Notes: generated by a model from the letters alone, not told the origin. DNA of 64,000 bases from Flavobacteriales bacterium UBA7690 (GCA_002482775.1 DLGQ01000045.1:26874-90873); one strand, 5' to 3'. Positions 45,585 through 54,465 are shown, counted from the stretch's first letter. Translations and numbers: made by a program.

Positions 45585-46031
45585 TCACCGTTGGATGATG
45601 ACCACTTCGCGCGAGCCGTTGCCCGCATCGATGGAGGTTCGTTCAACTTCCGCTTCACCATCCGTCGTGGCTCGAGCATGATCGGTTCCAAGGTTTGGGG
45701 ACCTATGTGTGCCTGAACGCTGGCAGCCTACGAGCCCGGCGCGCGCGAAGACGGCATGAAGCATCTGGTCGTTCCACGCCACCTCGCCCGCTCTTAACTT
45801 CAAATCTGGTCCACTAACACTTACAGTGGCCTTCTGGTCCAATTCAACCACGGCCACATGCAGCATTTTCAGGTGTTGCTCCAGCGGAGCCGGACAGCGC
45901 GCCGTCCAGGTGGAGGTGCCAGATTGCGCGCACAATGCGGCTGGAGCCACCATGGCAAACAATACGAGATAGCGAATAGCCAGATACTGCGGACCATGTC
46001 CGGAGCAGGAGCGATGACGCGAACTGGGCAT
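45585..46031 (-). CDS. Small secreted protein (copy C, divergent)
   Basis: 148 residues; signal-like YLVLFAMVAPAALCAQ after a basic N-terminus. The middle (HLKMLHVAVVELDQKATVSV onward) shows the alternating pattern also seen in copies A and B, ending AVFARAGLVGC. It lacks the DTG-YDxxKAAW tail of A and B, and its last 45 residues are of low complexity, so it may be truncated or frame-damaged. It stands upstream of paralog 3 like its counterparts, but with a 230-base gap. Function unknown. Confidence 0.6.
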   Translation of the reverse strand: MPSSRHRSCSGHGPQYLAIRYLVLFAMVAPAALCAQSGTSTWTARCPAPLEQHLKMLHVAVVELDQKATVSVSGPDLKLRAGEVAWNDQMLHAVFARAGLVGCQRSGTHRSPNLGTDHARATTDGEAEVERTSIDAGNGSREVVIIQR

Positions 46032-46189
46032 GGTGGATCTCCTGTATGTGAAGGTACGAACGGGTTAACGATCTACTAATGTAGAAAAGACATCCCATTA
46101 ACAAGGTGTCGTCTCTAGTCTAGCACGAACCGGAGATCGTTCGTAGCTGTATCATGGACGTACAGCACAGGAAAAGGTTGTTCGGTGGA

Positions 46190-48211
46190 TCACTCCTTCA
46201 CGAAGCGGCCCGTACTGATGAGCTCCCCGGTTCGGTCGTATAGGCCGAGCAGATAATAGCCGGCGTCGAGGGATTCCACAGCCAGGCGCATGAACGTTTC
46301 TTCGCCCTCAGGGTCGGAAAAGCGGTTCGTGACCATGCGTCCGCTGCTATCATGAACACGGAGCTCCACAATGCCTGAAGCCGCGAACTCGGCCATGTCC
46401 ACGTAGATCTCGTGCGAGGACGGGTTGGGCTGAGGGACGAGCGACTGAGCGTTCCGTCGGAAGAACACGGAGACCACCTCGGAGAAGGAAGAACCACCAT
46501 CCACATCGATAATGGACAACCGGTAGAAGTTCAGGCCGTCGTGCGGATCGAGGTCATCGAACCGATAGTCTGTGCGGCCACCGATGCCACCATTGGCGGG
46601 AAGTGTGCCGATGGCCTTGAAATCCGTGCCGTTCAGCGAATGTTCCACGATGAAGCGCTCGTTCATGGCGGCATCCTGTGCAGTCCATTCCACAGCGATC
46701 ACATCGTGGTACCGGTTAGCCTCGAGGCTAATGATGGAGATCGGCAGGATGGTACAATCAAGCTGATTGGGTCCTCCGCCAAGCGCCCAGGTGAGGTTGA
46801 AAGCTTGCCCCCCAGCAGTGAAGTTATCCAAGTACAGAACGTAGATCTTGCCAACATCCGCCGGTGCCACTGTTATGGGTGCGACGAAACCATTGACATA
46901 GGTGATCATAGGAGGATTGTTGTACGGGGGTTCTGACGGATCCGTGTTCCCTGCAGCCATGCCGGTGGTATAGGAAGGGGGTACTAACCAGTCGGGGTCG
47001 GCAAAGGAGCAGCGTATAGGTGCACTGGCCGGGGGGCACACAGGTGTCGTGTGCGGGCCCCACACGGCGAAGTCATAATCCACATTCACCGGATTCCCCA
47101 TGTTATTCGTGGGTTGGAGGGTGAAACCAATCGTGCCGACGGCCTGTGCGGCGAAATAGTACCAGGTCCCTTGCTGTTCATTCAGATCGAGACAACCGTT
47201 GTTCGAATTGTACAGGTCAGTGGTGCAACCAGTCCAATCGGAAGCGTTGTTGATCGGGCCGCTGTTGCATACCGTGAACCCCCCACCGCAATCCTGTTGG
47301 GGGGTCGGAAAGAAATCCGGCCCATAGACACACAGACCGAAAGTGCCTGTGGCTCCATTCCATCCCCAGAACCTGATGTAGTAGGTGGTTCCACCGGTCA
47401 AGGGTGTGCATCGTCTGTCCAAGAAGGGCATGTCCGCATTTGGAGGTACACCACCATCATCATCACAGCCTCCTGGAACTAGGCTAAGGCTGCCACAGGT
47501 ACCAGTGTACAATTGGAACGAACCATCTGCCAGTGTACCTCTCTCCGAGTAGATCCTGACCGCCCCGCTGGATGGAGCAACGAACCGGAACCAAACATCG
47601 GTATTTGGCGCACTGCTACAGACAGGGTTCGGCGTGGTGCCCGATACGGTTGAGCCCGTATTGGTGAAGGTTTGCATGAAGCACGCATCGAATACAGGTA
47701 GGTCAATGGCGTTGGCACAATTGTCGTTCGCAGGGGGAGACCACACGCACAACCGGCCCCCCATTTCATTGCTGGTGCCACTTCGCTGTATCCGGATCAG
47801 GTAATTGGTGCCGATAACCGTGGTTAAACTGATCGTCTCGATGGCGCCGTTACCCCCAGTGTTCACGCAGGTCAAATAGGTCAATGTGGCACATGCACCG
47901 GAGTAGATGTGCATGATCGGGTTGTGGAAGTCGTCTGGATCGTACGAGATGGACGTGGTGGTTGCCGTTGCGGTGAACCAACCAAAAGCATCATCGAAGT
48001 TGCCCCCACCGCACGTTGTAGGTGCCAAATTGGGAACGAAGGAAGTGGGCTTGTCGAAGTTCTGGTACACGCAGGCGTTGTTCACCGTGTATCGGCTTCC
48101 CGCAGCATAACTGCACGCGTCTGACTGGGCACTAGAAACGGAAATAAGGCACATTGCCCAGGCAAGTGCCATTACCTTGATGAGCCGGAAGAGGCGCTCA
48201 ACGTTGTCCAT
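46190..48211 (-). CDS. T9SS-secreted repeat protein (paralog 4, shortest)
   Basis: 673 residues; signal peptide RLIKVMALAWAMCLISVSSA. One divergent N-terminal unit (DACSYAAGSRYTV to GGRLCVWSP), one jelly-roll-like repeat (PANDNCANAIDLPV, acidic loop GGCDDDGGVPPNADMPFL), then the family module with VDYDFAVWGPHTTPVC, a fibronectin-like domain (ERFIVEHSLNGTDFKAIG) and a type A sorting domain (LVPQPNPSSHEIYVDM to GRFVKE). Shows the minimal architecture of the family. Its start lies inside the end of the small upstream gene (14-base overlap), so translation is coupled. Confidence 0.9.
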   Translation of the reverse strand: MDNVERLFRLIKVMALAWAMCLISVSSAQSDACSYAAGSRYTVNNACVYQNFDKPTSFVPNLAPTTCGGGNFDDAFGWFTATATTTSISYDPDDFHNPIMHIYSGACATLTYLTCVNTGGNGAIETISLTTVIGTNYLIRIQRSGTSNEMGGRLCVWSPPANDNCANAIDLPVFDACFMQTFTNTGSTVSGTTPNPVCSSAPNTDVWFRFVAPSSGAVRIYSERGTLADGSFQLYTGTCGSLSLVPGGCDDDGGVPPNADMPFLDRRCTPLTGGTTYYIRFWGWNGATGTFGLCVYGPDFFPTPQQDCGGGFTVCNSGPINNASDWTGCTTDLYNSNNGCLDLNEQQGTWYYFAAQAVGTIGFTLQPTNNMGNPVNVDYDFAVWGPHTTPVCPPASAPIRCSFADPDWLVPPSYTTGMAAGNTDPSEPPYNNPPMITYVNGFVAPITVAPADVGKIYVLYLDNFTAGGQAFNLTWALGGGPNQLDCTILPISIISLEANRYHDVIAVEWTAQDAAMNERFIVEHSLNGTDFKAIGTLPANGGIGGRTDYRFDDLDPHDGLNFYRLSIIDVDGGSSFSEVVSVFFRRNAQSLVPQPNPSSHEIYVDMAEFAASGIVELRVHDSSGRMVTNRFSDPEGEETFMRLAVESLDAGYYLLGLYDRTGELISTGRFVKE

Positions 48212-48722
48212 GTGTGCTAGTGCTAGGATGCATCCTATGCTGGTATGCTTGCGGATATGCGTTTACCCAAGCCGCCTTGGCCGAGTCATAGGTCGCATGG
48301 TCGGCGGCCTCGTTTCCCGTATCGTGGAATTCAGGAAATGGCGGGAGCCCTTCTTCCAGCATAGCACCAGTGGCAGTGTTGAAGCAGGCCGCTCCACGAA
48401 CGCCATAGTGTACGGCGGATAGGCGTTGGCGTATCTCTTCCAAGGTGATCGGGTTTTCGGTCGTGAACAGTAGTACACGTCGATCTTGTTCGAGATCGAC
48501 GTCAACTACTTCATCCCATTCCGAAACCGTTGCTACGGCCAACTTCGGCGATAGGTTCGCTAGGTGAGGTTGCAGCTGGATCCTACAGCGGTGCATGGCG
48601 TCCACTTGGCCATACGCCATTGATCCCATGGCCCAGAGCAGCATAAGCGCTCCCAAAAGGCTAACATGAAGCCTCGAGAACGGGCGAGGGGCTATGCAAT
48701 TCGGGAGAGTGGATCGGTTCAC
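48198..48722 (-). CDS. Small secreted companion protein (copy B)
   Basis: 174 residues; signal peptide RLHVSLLGALMLLWAMGSMA. Central segment CRIQLQPHL to VHYGVRGAACF has the beta-alpha-beta pattern of a ferredoxin-like fold (VVDVDLEQDRRVLLFTTENP, EEIRQRL). The tail FHDTGNEAADHATYDSAKAA followed by W matches copy A (24303-24806) at DTG, D, YD, KAAW and a final Pxx-Y. No metal-binding CxxC. It overlaps the start of the T9SS protein gene by 14 bases. Function unknown; the pairing with a large T9SS protein is its clearest feature. Confidence 0.82.
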   Translation of the reverse strand: MNRSTLPNCIAPRPFSRLHVSLLGALMLLWAMGSMAYGQVDAMHRCRIQLQPHLANLSPKLAVATVSEWDEVVDVDLEQDRRVLLFTTENPITLEEIRQRLSAVHYGVRGAACFNTATGAMLEEGLPPFPEFHDTGNEAADHATYDSAKAAWVNAYPQAYQHRMHPSTSTHGQR

Positions 48723-48842
48723 TTGAATTCCGACGAACGGCTTTATTCGCCCGTTGGAAGATCAAGTTATGTCGACTAGGTCCAGCCTGTCAAGTGCCCA
48801 TCCCCCGAAAAGGGGACAGGTGGTTAGAAGATGTACCCGGGA

Positions 48843-50075
48843 TCAGTGGGCCGTGGCCCGGCTGCTGGTTTCCAGGCCCTTGACCAACCCCGGGTATACC
48901 GCCAGGGCTGCGTTCAGGACTGCCACTGCCTGCTGTAATAAGCTCTTTTCCAGCACATAAGCTAATCGAACTTGCTTCCGGCCCGTAGCGGGTTCGGCAT
49001 AGAACCCCGTTGCCGGGGCCATCATCACCGTAAAGCCATCCAGTTGGAACGACTCCAGGAGCCACTGGCAGAAGCGGTCGCTATCATCAATGGGCAATTC
49101 TGCCACACAATAGAACGCACCCTTGGGTTTTGGGCAGAATACTCCGGGGATGGAGTTCAGGCCTTCCACCAGGATATCGCGGCGTTGCACATACTCTTCC
49201 ACCACGGCGGTGAAATAGGAGGCAGGGGTGAGCAAAGCCGCTTCGGAAGCGATCTGCCCGAAGGTGGGTGGGCTCAGGCGCGCTTGGGCGAATTTGAGGG
49301 CTGCTGCGTAGAGCTCCTTGTTCCGTGTGATGAAGGCACCCACCCGCGCACCGCACATGCTGTAACGTTTACTCACACTATCCACCAACACCACGTTCTG
49401 TTCAATGCCCTCCAAGGTCATCGCGCTCACGTGCTGTGCGCCGTCGTAGCAGAATTCGCGGTATACTTCATCGGCGAAGAGGAAGAGATCATGCCGTTGC
49501 ACGATATCGCGCAGGGTCTCCAGTTCGGCTTTGCTGTAGAGGTATCCGGTAGGATTGCCGGGGTTGCAAATGAGGATGCCCTTGGTGCGCTTGGTGATCA
49601 GCGCTTCGAAGGCTTCGATCGCAGGGAGCGCGAACCCGTCTTGTATCGTGCTGCGAACGGGCACCACGGTAACCCCGGCCGCCATGGCGAAGCTGTTGTA
49701 GTTGGCGTAGAACGGCTCAGGGATGATCACTTCATCGCCAGGTTCGAAACAGGCCATCATGCCGAAGAGGAGTGCTTCACTTCCGCCGTTGGTGATGATG
49801 ATCTCCTCCGGTGTGACGGAAATACCGTGTTGCGCATAGTAGGCTGCCAAACCTTTCCGGTAACTCTCGTACCCGGCGGAATGGCTGTACTCGATCACGG
49901 TACGGTCCAAGTGGCGGATCGCATCAAGCGCCACCTCCGGCGAAGCGATGTCCGGCTGCCCGATGTTGAGGTGGATCACCTTGGTGCCGCGTTGCTTGGC
50001 CGCTTCGGCGAAGGGAACAAGCTTACGGATCGGCGAAGGGGGCATGTTGCGCCCTTTGGAGGAGATGGATGGCAT
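48843..50075 (-). CDS. Class I/II pyridoxal-phosphate aminotransferase
   Basis: 410 residues from MPSISSKGRNMPPSPIRKLV, the usual start of this Bacteroidota subgroup; an ATG 30 bases upstream is possible. PLP lysine K236 in VDSVSKRYSMCGARVG; other marks are NGGSEALLFG, NPGNPTG and DEVYREF. Annotated in relatives as aspartate aminotransferase; the true amino donor is not shown by sequence. Distinct from the enzyme at 17821-19005, with which it shares only fold-level motifs. Confidence 0.92.
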   Translation of the reverse strand: MPSISSKGRNMPPSPIRKLVPFAEAAKQRGTKVIHLNIGQPDIASPEVALDAIRHLDRTVIEYSHSAGYESYRKGLAAYYAQHGISVTPEEIIITNGGSEALLFGMMACFEPGDEVIIPEPFYANYNSFAMAAGVTVVPVRSTIQDGFALPAIEAFEALITKRTKGILICNPGNPTGYLYSKAELETLRDIVQRHDLFLFADEVYREFCYDGAQHVSAMTLEGIEQNVVLVDSVSKRYSMCGARVGAFITRNKELYAAALKFAQARLSPPTFGQIASEAALLTPASYFTAVVEEYVQRRDILVEGLNSIPGVFCPKPKGAFYCVAELPIDDSDRFCQWLLESFQLDGFTVMMAPATGFYAEPATGRKQVRLAYVLEKSLLQQAVAVLNAALAVYPGLVKGLETSSRATAH

Positions 50076-50125
50076 GGATGTGAAGTGGGTGGCGAAGTTC
50101 GGCATACGACATGGACTCCCAGCAA

Positions 50126-50156
50126 AAAGCCCCTTCCTGGTGTAGGAAGGGGCTTT
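50126..50156 (-). terminator. Strong Rho-independent terminator of the first DUF1573 gene
   Basis: A 13-bp perfect stem (50126-50138 with 50144-50156) and 5-base loop, followed on the minus strand by TTTTT, 18 bases beyond the stop codon. Confidence 0.9.
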
Positions 50157-50174
50157 CGTAGGGATCGCAAAAGG

Positions 50175-50624
50175 CTAGCCTTTCTCCACAGGAGCCATGG
50201 GGATGGCCTCCTTCACGGGGGAAGTAGGCGTTTCTGGAGCTCCCTTCACTTCACCCTTGATGCGCACGACTTTCTCTGGTGCGTTGGTGGAGTTGCTGGT
50301 GATGGTAACGCTCTTGTTGATGGCACCCACGCGCTTGGTGTCGTACTTCACGGTGATAGTGGTCTTCTGGCCGGGATTGATCGGTGCTGTATCGCACTTC
50401 GGTACGGTGCAACCGCAGGAACCTTTGCAGTTGGTGATGATCAGGGGCTGGTCTCCGGTGTTGGTCACGACGAACTCGCTGGTGCCGTTACCGCCTTGTT
50501 CGATGACGCCATAATCATGGACTTCTTTGTCCACGGAGATCTGTGGGCCGGATCCTGCTTTGTCCTGGGCGAACGCACCGAGCATGAGGCATGCTGCGGA
50601 AACTGAGAGAAGGAACTTCTTCAT
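50175..50624 (-). CDS. Exported DUF1573 protein (copy 1)
   Basis: 149 residues; signal peptide MKKFLLSVSAACLMLGAFAQ. An Ig-like beta sandwich of the DUF1573/ASPM-SPD-2-Hydin type (HDYGVIEQGGNGTSEFVVTN, VKYDTKRVGAINKSVTITSN). The cysteine cluster CKGSCGCTVPKC (C66, C70, C72, C77) is prominent. Such proteins are common in the envelope of Bacteroidota and have no established function. First in sequence of three tandem paralogs; about 60 percent similar by eye to copy 2. Confidence 0.9.
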   Translation of the reverse strand: MKKFLLSVSAACLMLGAFAQDKAGSGPQISVDKEVHDYGVIEQGGNGTSEFVVTNTGDQPLIITNCKGSCGCTVPKCDTAPINPGQKTTITVKYDTKRVGAINKSVTITSNSTNAPEKVVRIKGEVKGAPETPTSPVKEAIPMAPVEKG

Positions 50625-50663
50625 GGTCTGTTTGGATGGTGTGGTCGGTTAGCTGGTCTCTTG

Positions 50664-50671
50664 CGAAATTA
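50664..50671 (-). promoter_or_regulatory. -7-like promoter element TAATTTCG
   Basis: Overlaps the stop codon of copy 2 and lies 39 bases before copy 1. The same octamer precedes copy 2. Confidence 0.5.
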
Positions 50672-51130
50672 TTTCTTCTCCGTTGGGGCACCCATGGCAG
50701 GCTGTTTCTCGGGGCTGGTAGGTGTGGTGGCCGAGGCTTCCACATTGCCTTTGATCGTTACCACTTTGCTAGGCGAGTTGGTCGCGTTGCTGGTGATGGT
50801 GACGCTCTTGTTGATGGGGCCTGGACGGTTGCTATCGTACTTCACCTTGATGGTGCTCTTCGCTCCAGGCTTGATGGGGGTGGTATCGCACTGGGGAACG
50901 GTGCATCCGCAGCTGCCTTGGCATTGGGAGATGATCAACGGCTGATCGCCGGTGTTTGTAACGGTGAACTCGCATTCGCCATTGCCACCTTGTTGGATGG
51001 TTCCATAATCGTGTACTTCCTTGTCTATGCTCAGCATGGGGCCCGTGCCACCAACTGGTTTCATTTCTGGCTGGGCCATGGCGCCCAACGTGAACAGGCC
51101 GAGGCCGAGTGTGAGGAGGAACTGTTTCAT
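50669..51130 (-). CDS. Exported DUF1573 protein (copy 2)
   Basis: 153 residues from MKQFLLTLGLGLFTLGAMAQ, a signal peptide; a 5-codon in-frame extension upstream is less likely. Same fold and layout as copy 1 (HDYGTIQQGGNGECEFTVTN) and the same cysteine cluster CQGSCGCTVPQC. The C-terminal tails of copies 1 and 2 are also alike (TPTSPxKE/Q), so they are a recent tandem duplication. Each has its own TAATTTCG box. Confidence 0.9.
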   Translation of the reverse strand: MKQFLLTLGLGLFTLGAMAQPEMKPVGGTGPMLSIDKEVHDYGTIQQGGNGECEFTVTNTGDQPLIISQCQGSCGCTVPQCDTTPIKPGAKSTIKVKYDSNRPGPINKSVTITSNATNSPSKVVTIKGNVEASATTPTSPEKQPAMGAPTEKK

Positions 51131-51161
51131 GGGAAGGAGTGTCATTTTTGCTTTGGTACGA

Positions 51162-51169
51162 CGAAATTA
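51162..51169 (-). promoter_or_regulatory. -7-like promoter element TAATTTCG
   Basis: 31 bases before DUF1573 copy 2; identical to the box before copy 1, so it was probably duplicated with the gene. Confidence 0.5.
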
Positions 51170-51221
51170 GAGGGGTGGGTAACGGTGCTTGGGGACCTTA
51201 ACAGGAGTTTAACAGCGCAGG

Positions 51222-51662
51222 CTATCGGGTCATTGGAACCTGGTGAGCGGCGGTATCAGCCAATACCATGCCTTTGATCCGAAGTACGACGACCGGCGTG
51301 TTGGCGGCGTTGCTTTGGAGCGTCGCGCTCTTGTTGATGGGGCCGGCGCGGCGCGTATCGTATTTCAGCCGAACGGATCCAGAGGCTCCGGGCAATACGG
51401 GGTCCTGGTCCCAACTGGGCACAAGGCAGCCGCAACTGCTTTGGAATTGTGAGATGATCAGTGGGGCATCGCCCGTGTTCGTGAATCGGAATGCACAGCG
51501 GCCATCCGCTCCGAACGCGATCGTTCCATAGTCGTGTACCAGCGTATCGAAGGTGATCAATGGGCCGATCGGGTCCGAAGTGTAGGCCGATATGTCCTCT
51601 TTGAGAACACCGTTGCCTAACAGTGCGATGGCAAGGAGCGATGCTGTGAATGATGCGTTCAT
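51222..51662 (-). CDS. Exported DUF1573 protein (copy 3, divergent)
   Basis: 146 residues; signal peptide MNASFTASLLAIALLGNG. Clear DUF1573 body (VHDYGTIAFGADGRCAFRFT, GPINKSATLQSNAANTP), but the cysteine cluster is reduced to SSCGC: the outer two cysteines are F and W. It lacks the proline-rich tail of the other two. Divergent from valS, with 154 bases between the start codons. Unknown function. Confidence 0.88.
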   Translation of the reverse strand: MNASFTASLLAIALLGNGVLKEDISAYTSDPIGPLITFDTLVHDYGTIAFGADGRCAFRFTNTGDAPLIISQFQSSCGCLVPSWDQDPVLPGASGSVRLKYDTRRAGPINKSATLQSNAANTPVVVLRIKGMVLADTAAHQVPMTR

Positions 51663-51765
51663 GGCGCAAGACTAGGAGCTCTGAAGCCCCATGGTCGGGG
51701 ATCTAACAAGTCGTTGACAGAACCGCCGTGCGAGCCGTCACGATCACCCTTCCCAGAGAGACGGT

Positions 51766-51773
51766 TACCTTTG
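51766..51773 (+). promoter_or_regulatory. -7-like promoter element TACCTTTG of valS
   Basis: Full match to TAnnTTTG 43 bases before the valS start codon; no TTG was seen at the ideal spacing. Confidence 0.5.
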
Positions 51774-51816
51774 CGGCCCGCCGGGAACAGGGTATTCGCA
51801 CCCGCCGGTCCATAGC

Positions 51817-54465
51817 ATGGCTTCAGCAGAGATCCCCAAGCGTTTCGATCCCGTTACCAGTGAGAACAAGTGGTATGCCCATTGGATGCAGAAGGGCTAC
51901 TTCCGCAGTGTGCCCGACGCGCGCGAGCCGTACACCGTGGTGATCCCACCGCCTAACGTGACGGGCGTGTTGCACATGGGGCACATGCTGAACAACACCA
52001 TCCAGGACGTGCTGATCCGACGCGCCCGCATGCAGGGCAAGAACGCATGCTGGGTGCCGGGTACGGACCATGCAAGCATCGCCACGGAAGCCAAAGTGGT
52101 GCGGTTGCTCGGTGAGCAAGGCATCAAGAAGAGCGCGATCGGTCGGGAGGAATTCCTGAAGCATGCCTTTGCATGGAAGGAGAAGTATGGCGGCGTGATC
52201 CTGGAGCAGTTGAAGAAGCTGGGTGCCAGTTGCGATTGGGAGCGCACGCGCTTCACCATGGAGCCGGACCTGAGCGAAGCGGTCATCGATGTGTTCATCG
52301 ACCTGCACAAAAAAGGCCTTGTCTACCGTGGCCTGCGCATGGTGAACTGGGATCCGGTCGCCCTTACTGCGGTGAGCGACGAGGAGGTGATCCACAAGGA
52401 GGTGAACTCGAAGCTGTACCACATCCGGTATGCCGTTGAAGGTGCCAATGATCAATGGGTCACCATTGCCACCACACGCCCTGAAACGATCCTCGGTGAT
52501 ACCGCTGTTGCAGTTCATCCGGAGGACGAACGATACGCGCACTTGAAAGGGAAACGTGTGTTGGTGCCGTTGATCGGGCGCAGCATCCCGGTGATCTTCG
52601 ATGAATACGTGGAACGCGAGTTCGGTACGGGTGCATTGAAGGTGACGCCGGCGCACGACGTGAACGACTACGAGCTGGGCAAGAAGCACAACCTCGAGAC
52701 CATCGACATCCTGGAGCCGAACGCCACATTGAGCGCTGCGGCACAACTCTACGTGGGCGAGGATCGCTTCATCGTGCGCAAGAAGATCGCGAAGCAATTG
52801 GAGGCCGAAGGGTACTTGGTGAAGACCGAGGACATCGTGAACAAAGTGGGCACCAGTGAGCGCACCGATGCGGTGATCGAGCCGCGCCTCTCGTTGCAGT
52901 GGTTCGTGAAGATGAGCGAGCTGGCCAAGCCTGCGTTGGAAGTGGTGATGGACGGTCGCGTGAAACTGCATCCGCAGAAGTTCGCCAACACCTACAAACA
53001 TTGGATGGAGAACGTGCGCGACTGGTGCATCAGTCGCCAGTTGTGGTGGGGGCAACGTGTTCCGGCGTGGTACAACGAGAACGGTGATGCGGCGGTGTGC
53101 AAGACCGAAGCAGAGGCGATCGCGCAATTCAAAGCAGCGGGCCAGAGTGTTGCTGGCATCGTTCAGGATGAAGATGTCATGGACACCTGGTTCAGCAGTT
53201 GGCTGTGGCCGATCAGCGTGTTCGATGGGTTCAAGGATCCGAACAACGCCGACATCAAGTACTACTACCCCACGAACGATCTGGTGACCGCACCGGAGAT
53301 CCTCTTCTTCTGGGTGGCGCGTATGATCATGGCGGGCATGGAGTACAAGCAGGAAGTGCCGTTCAAGAACGTGTACCTCACCGGCATCGTGCGCGACAAG
53401 CTCGGTCGAAAAATGAGCAAACAGTTGGGCAATAGCCCGGATCCATTGGTGCTTATTGAAAAGTTCGGCGCCGATGGTGTGCGTGTGGGCATGTTGCTCA
53501 CTTCACCGGCTGGCAACGATCTGCCGTACGATGATTCGCTCTGCGAGCAAGGCCGCAACTTCGGCAACAAGATCTGGAACGCGTTCCGCTTGGTGAAAGG
53601 TTGGAATGTGGATGACCGCGAGCAACCCGCATCCAACGCTGCGGCTGTCGCGTGGATGCAGAGCCGCGTGCAACGTGCCACCACGGAGATCGATGGTCTC
53701 TTCACCCAGTTCCGCATCAGCGAAGCATTGATGGCCACGTACAAGTTGGTATGGGACGATCTGTGCAGCTGGTACTTGGAAAGTGTAAAAACCGGTTTCG
53801 TGAAGAACGAAGCGGGCGAAGGCGTCGCTGAGCCGATCGATCGGTTGACCTACGACGCCACGGTCGGCATCTTCTGCGATGTGATGAAATTGCTGCATCC
53901 GTTCATGCCGTTCCTGAGCGAAGAGGTGTGGCACTTGCTGCGCGAGCGGAAGGAAGGTGATGACATCATTGTTGCATCATGGCCGAAAGCAGGCGATGGT
54001 GATGCGAAGTTGGATGCTGAAGTACAGCACGCGTTCGATCTGGTCACAGCCGTCCGCAACGTGCGCAATGAGCGCGGCATGAGTCCGAAGGAAGCGTTGG
54101 ATGTGCAGGTGAAAGGTGCTGCGCCGATGCGTGCGGCGGTTGCGGCGCTGGTGAACAAACTCGCCAACGTGTCGGCCATCGCCGAGGTGGAGAACGTGAT
54201 CGAAGGCTCCATCACTTTCCTCGTGGGCACCTCGGAATACGCGGTGGACCTGGGCGGCAACATCGACACCGAGGCCGAAGCGAAGAAAGCCGAAGCCGAA
54301 CTAAACCACTTACGCGGCTTCCTGGCGAGCGTGGAGAAGAAGCTCAGTAACGAGCGTTTCGTAGCCGGTGCGCCGCCTCAAGTGTTGGAGGTGGAGCGCA
54401 AGAAGAAGGCGGATGCGGAGGCGAAGATCAAGGCGTTGGAGGGTCGGTTGGCGGTGTTGAAGTGA
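51817..54465 (+). CDS. valS: Valyl-tRNA synthetase
   Basis: 882 residues, full length. Charges tRNA-Val. The class I HIGH motif is HMGH at 53-56 inside PPPNVTGVLHMGHMLNNT, and KMSKQ is at 532-536. The CP1 editing domain lies between (TTRPETILGDTAVAVHPED). The anticodon-binding helical domain follows, and the last 65 residues are the coiled-coil arm typical of ValRS (EAEAKKAEAELNHLRGFLAS). Its stop codon directly abuts that of the convergent T9SS gene. Confidence 0.98.
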   Translation: MASAEIPKRFDPVTSENKWYAHWMQKGYFRSVPDAREPYTVVIPPPNVTGVLHMGHMLNNTIQDVLIRRARMQGKNACWVPGTDHASIATEAKVVRLLGEQGIKKSAIGREEFLKHAFAWKEKYGGVILEQLKKLGASCDWERTRFTMEPDLSEAVIDVFIDLHKKGLVYRGLRMVNWDPVALTAVSDEEVIHKEVNSKLYHIRYAVEGANDQWVTIATTRPETILGDTAVAVHPEDERYAHLKGKRVLVPLIGRSIPVIFDEYVEREFGTGALKVTPAHDVNDYELGKKHNLETIDILEPNATLSAAAQLYVGEDRFIVRKKIAKQLEAEGYLVKTEDIVNKVGTSERTDAVIEPRLSLQWFVKMSELAKPALEVVMDGRVKLHPQKFANTYKHWMENVRDWCISRQLWWGQRVPAWYNENGDAAVCKTEAEAIAQFKAAGQSVAGIVQDEDVMDTWFSSWLWPISVFDGFKDPNNADIKYYYPTNDLVTAPEILFFWVARMIMAGMEYKQEVPFKNVYLTGIVRDKLGRKMSKQLGNSPDPLVLIEKFGADGVRVGMLLTSPAGNDLPYDDSLCEQGRNFGNKIWNAFRLVKGWNVDDREQPASNAAAVAWMQSRVQRATTEIDGLFTQFRISEALMATYKLVWDDLCSWYLESVKTGFVKNEAGEGVAEPIDRLTYDATVGIFCDVMKLLHPFMPFLSEEVWHLLRERKEGDDIIVASWPKAGDGDAKLDAEVQHAFDLVTAVRNVRNERGMSPKEALDVQVKGAAPMRAAVAALVNKLANVSAIAEVENVIEGSITFLVGTSEYAVDLGGNIDTEAEAKKAEAELNHLRGFLASVEKKLSNERFVAGAPPQVLEVERKKKADAEAKIKALEGRLAVLK

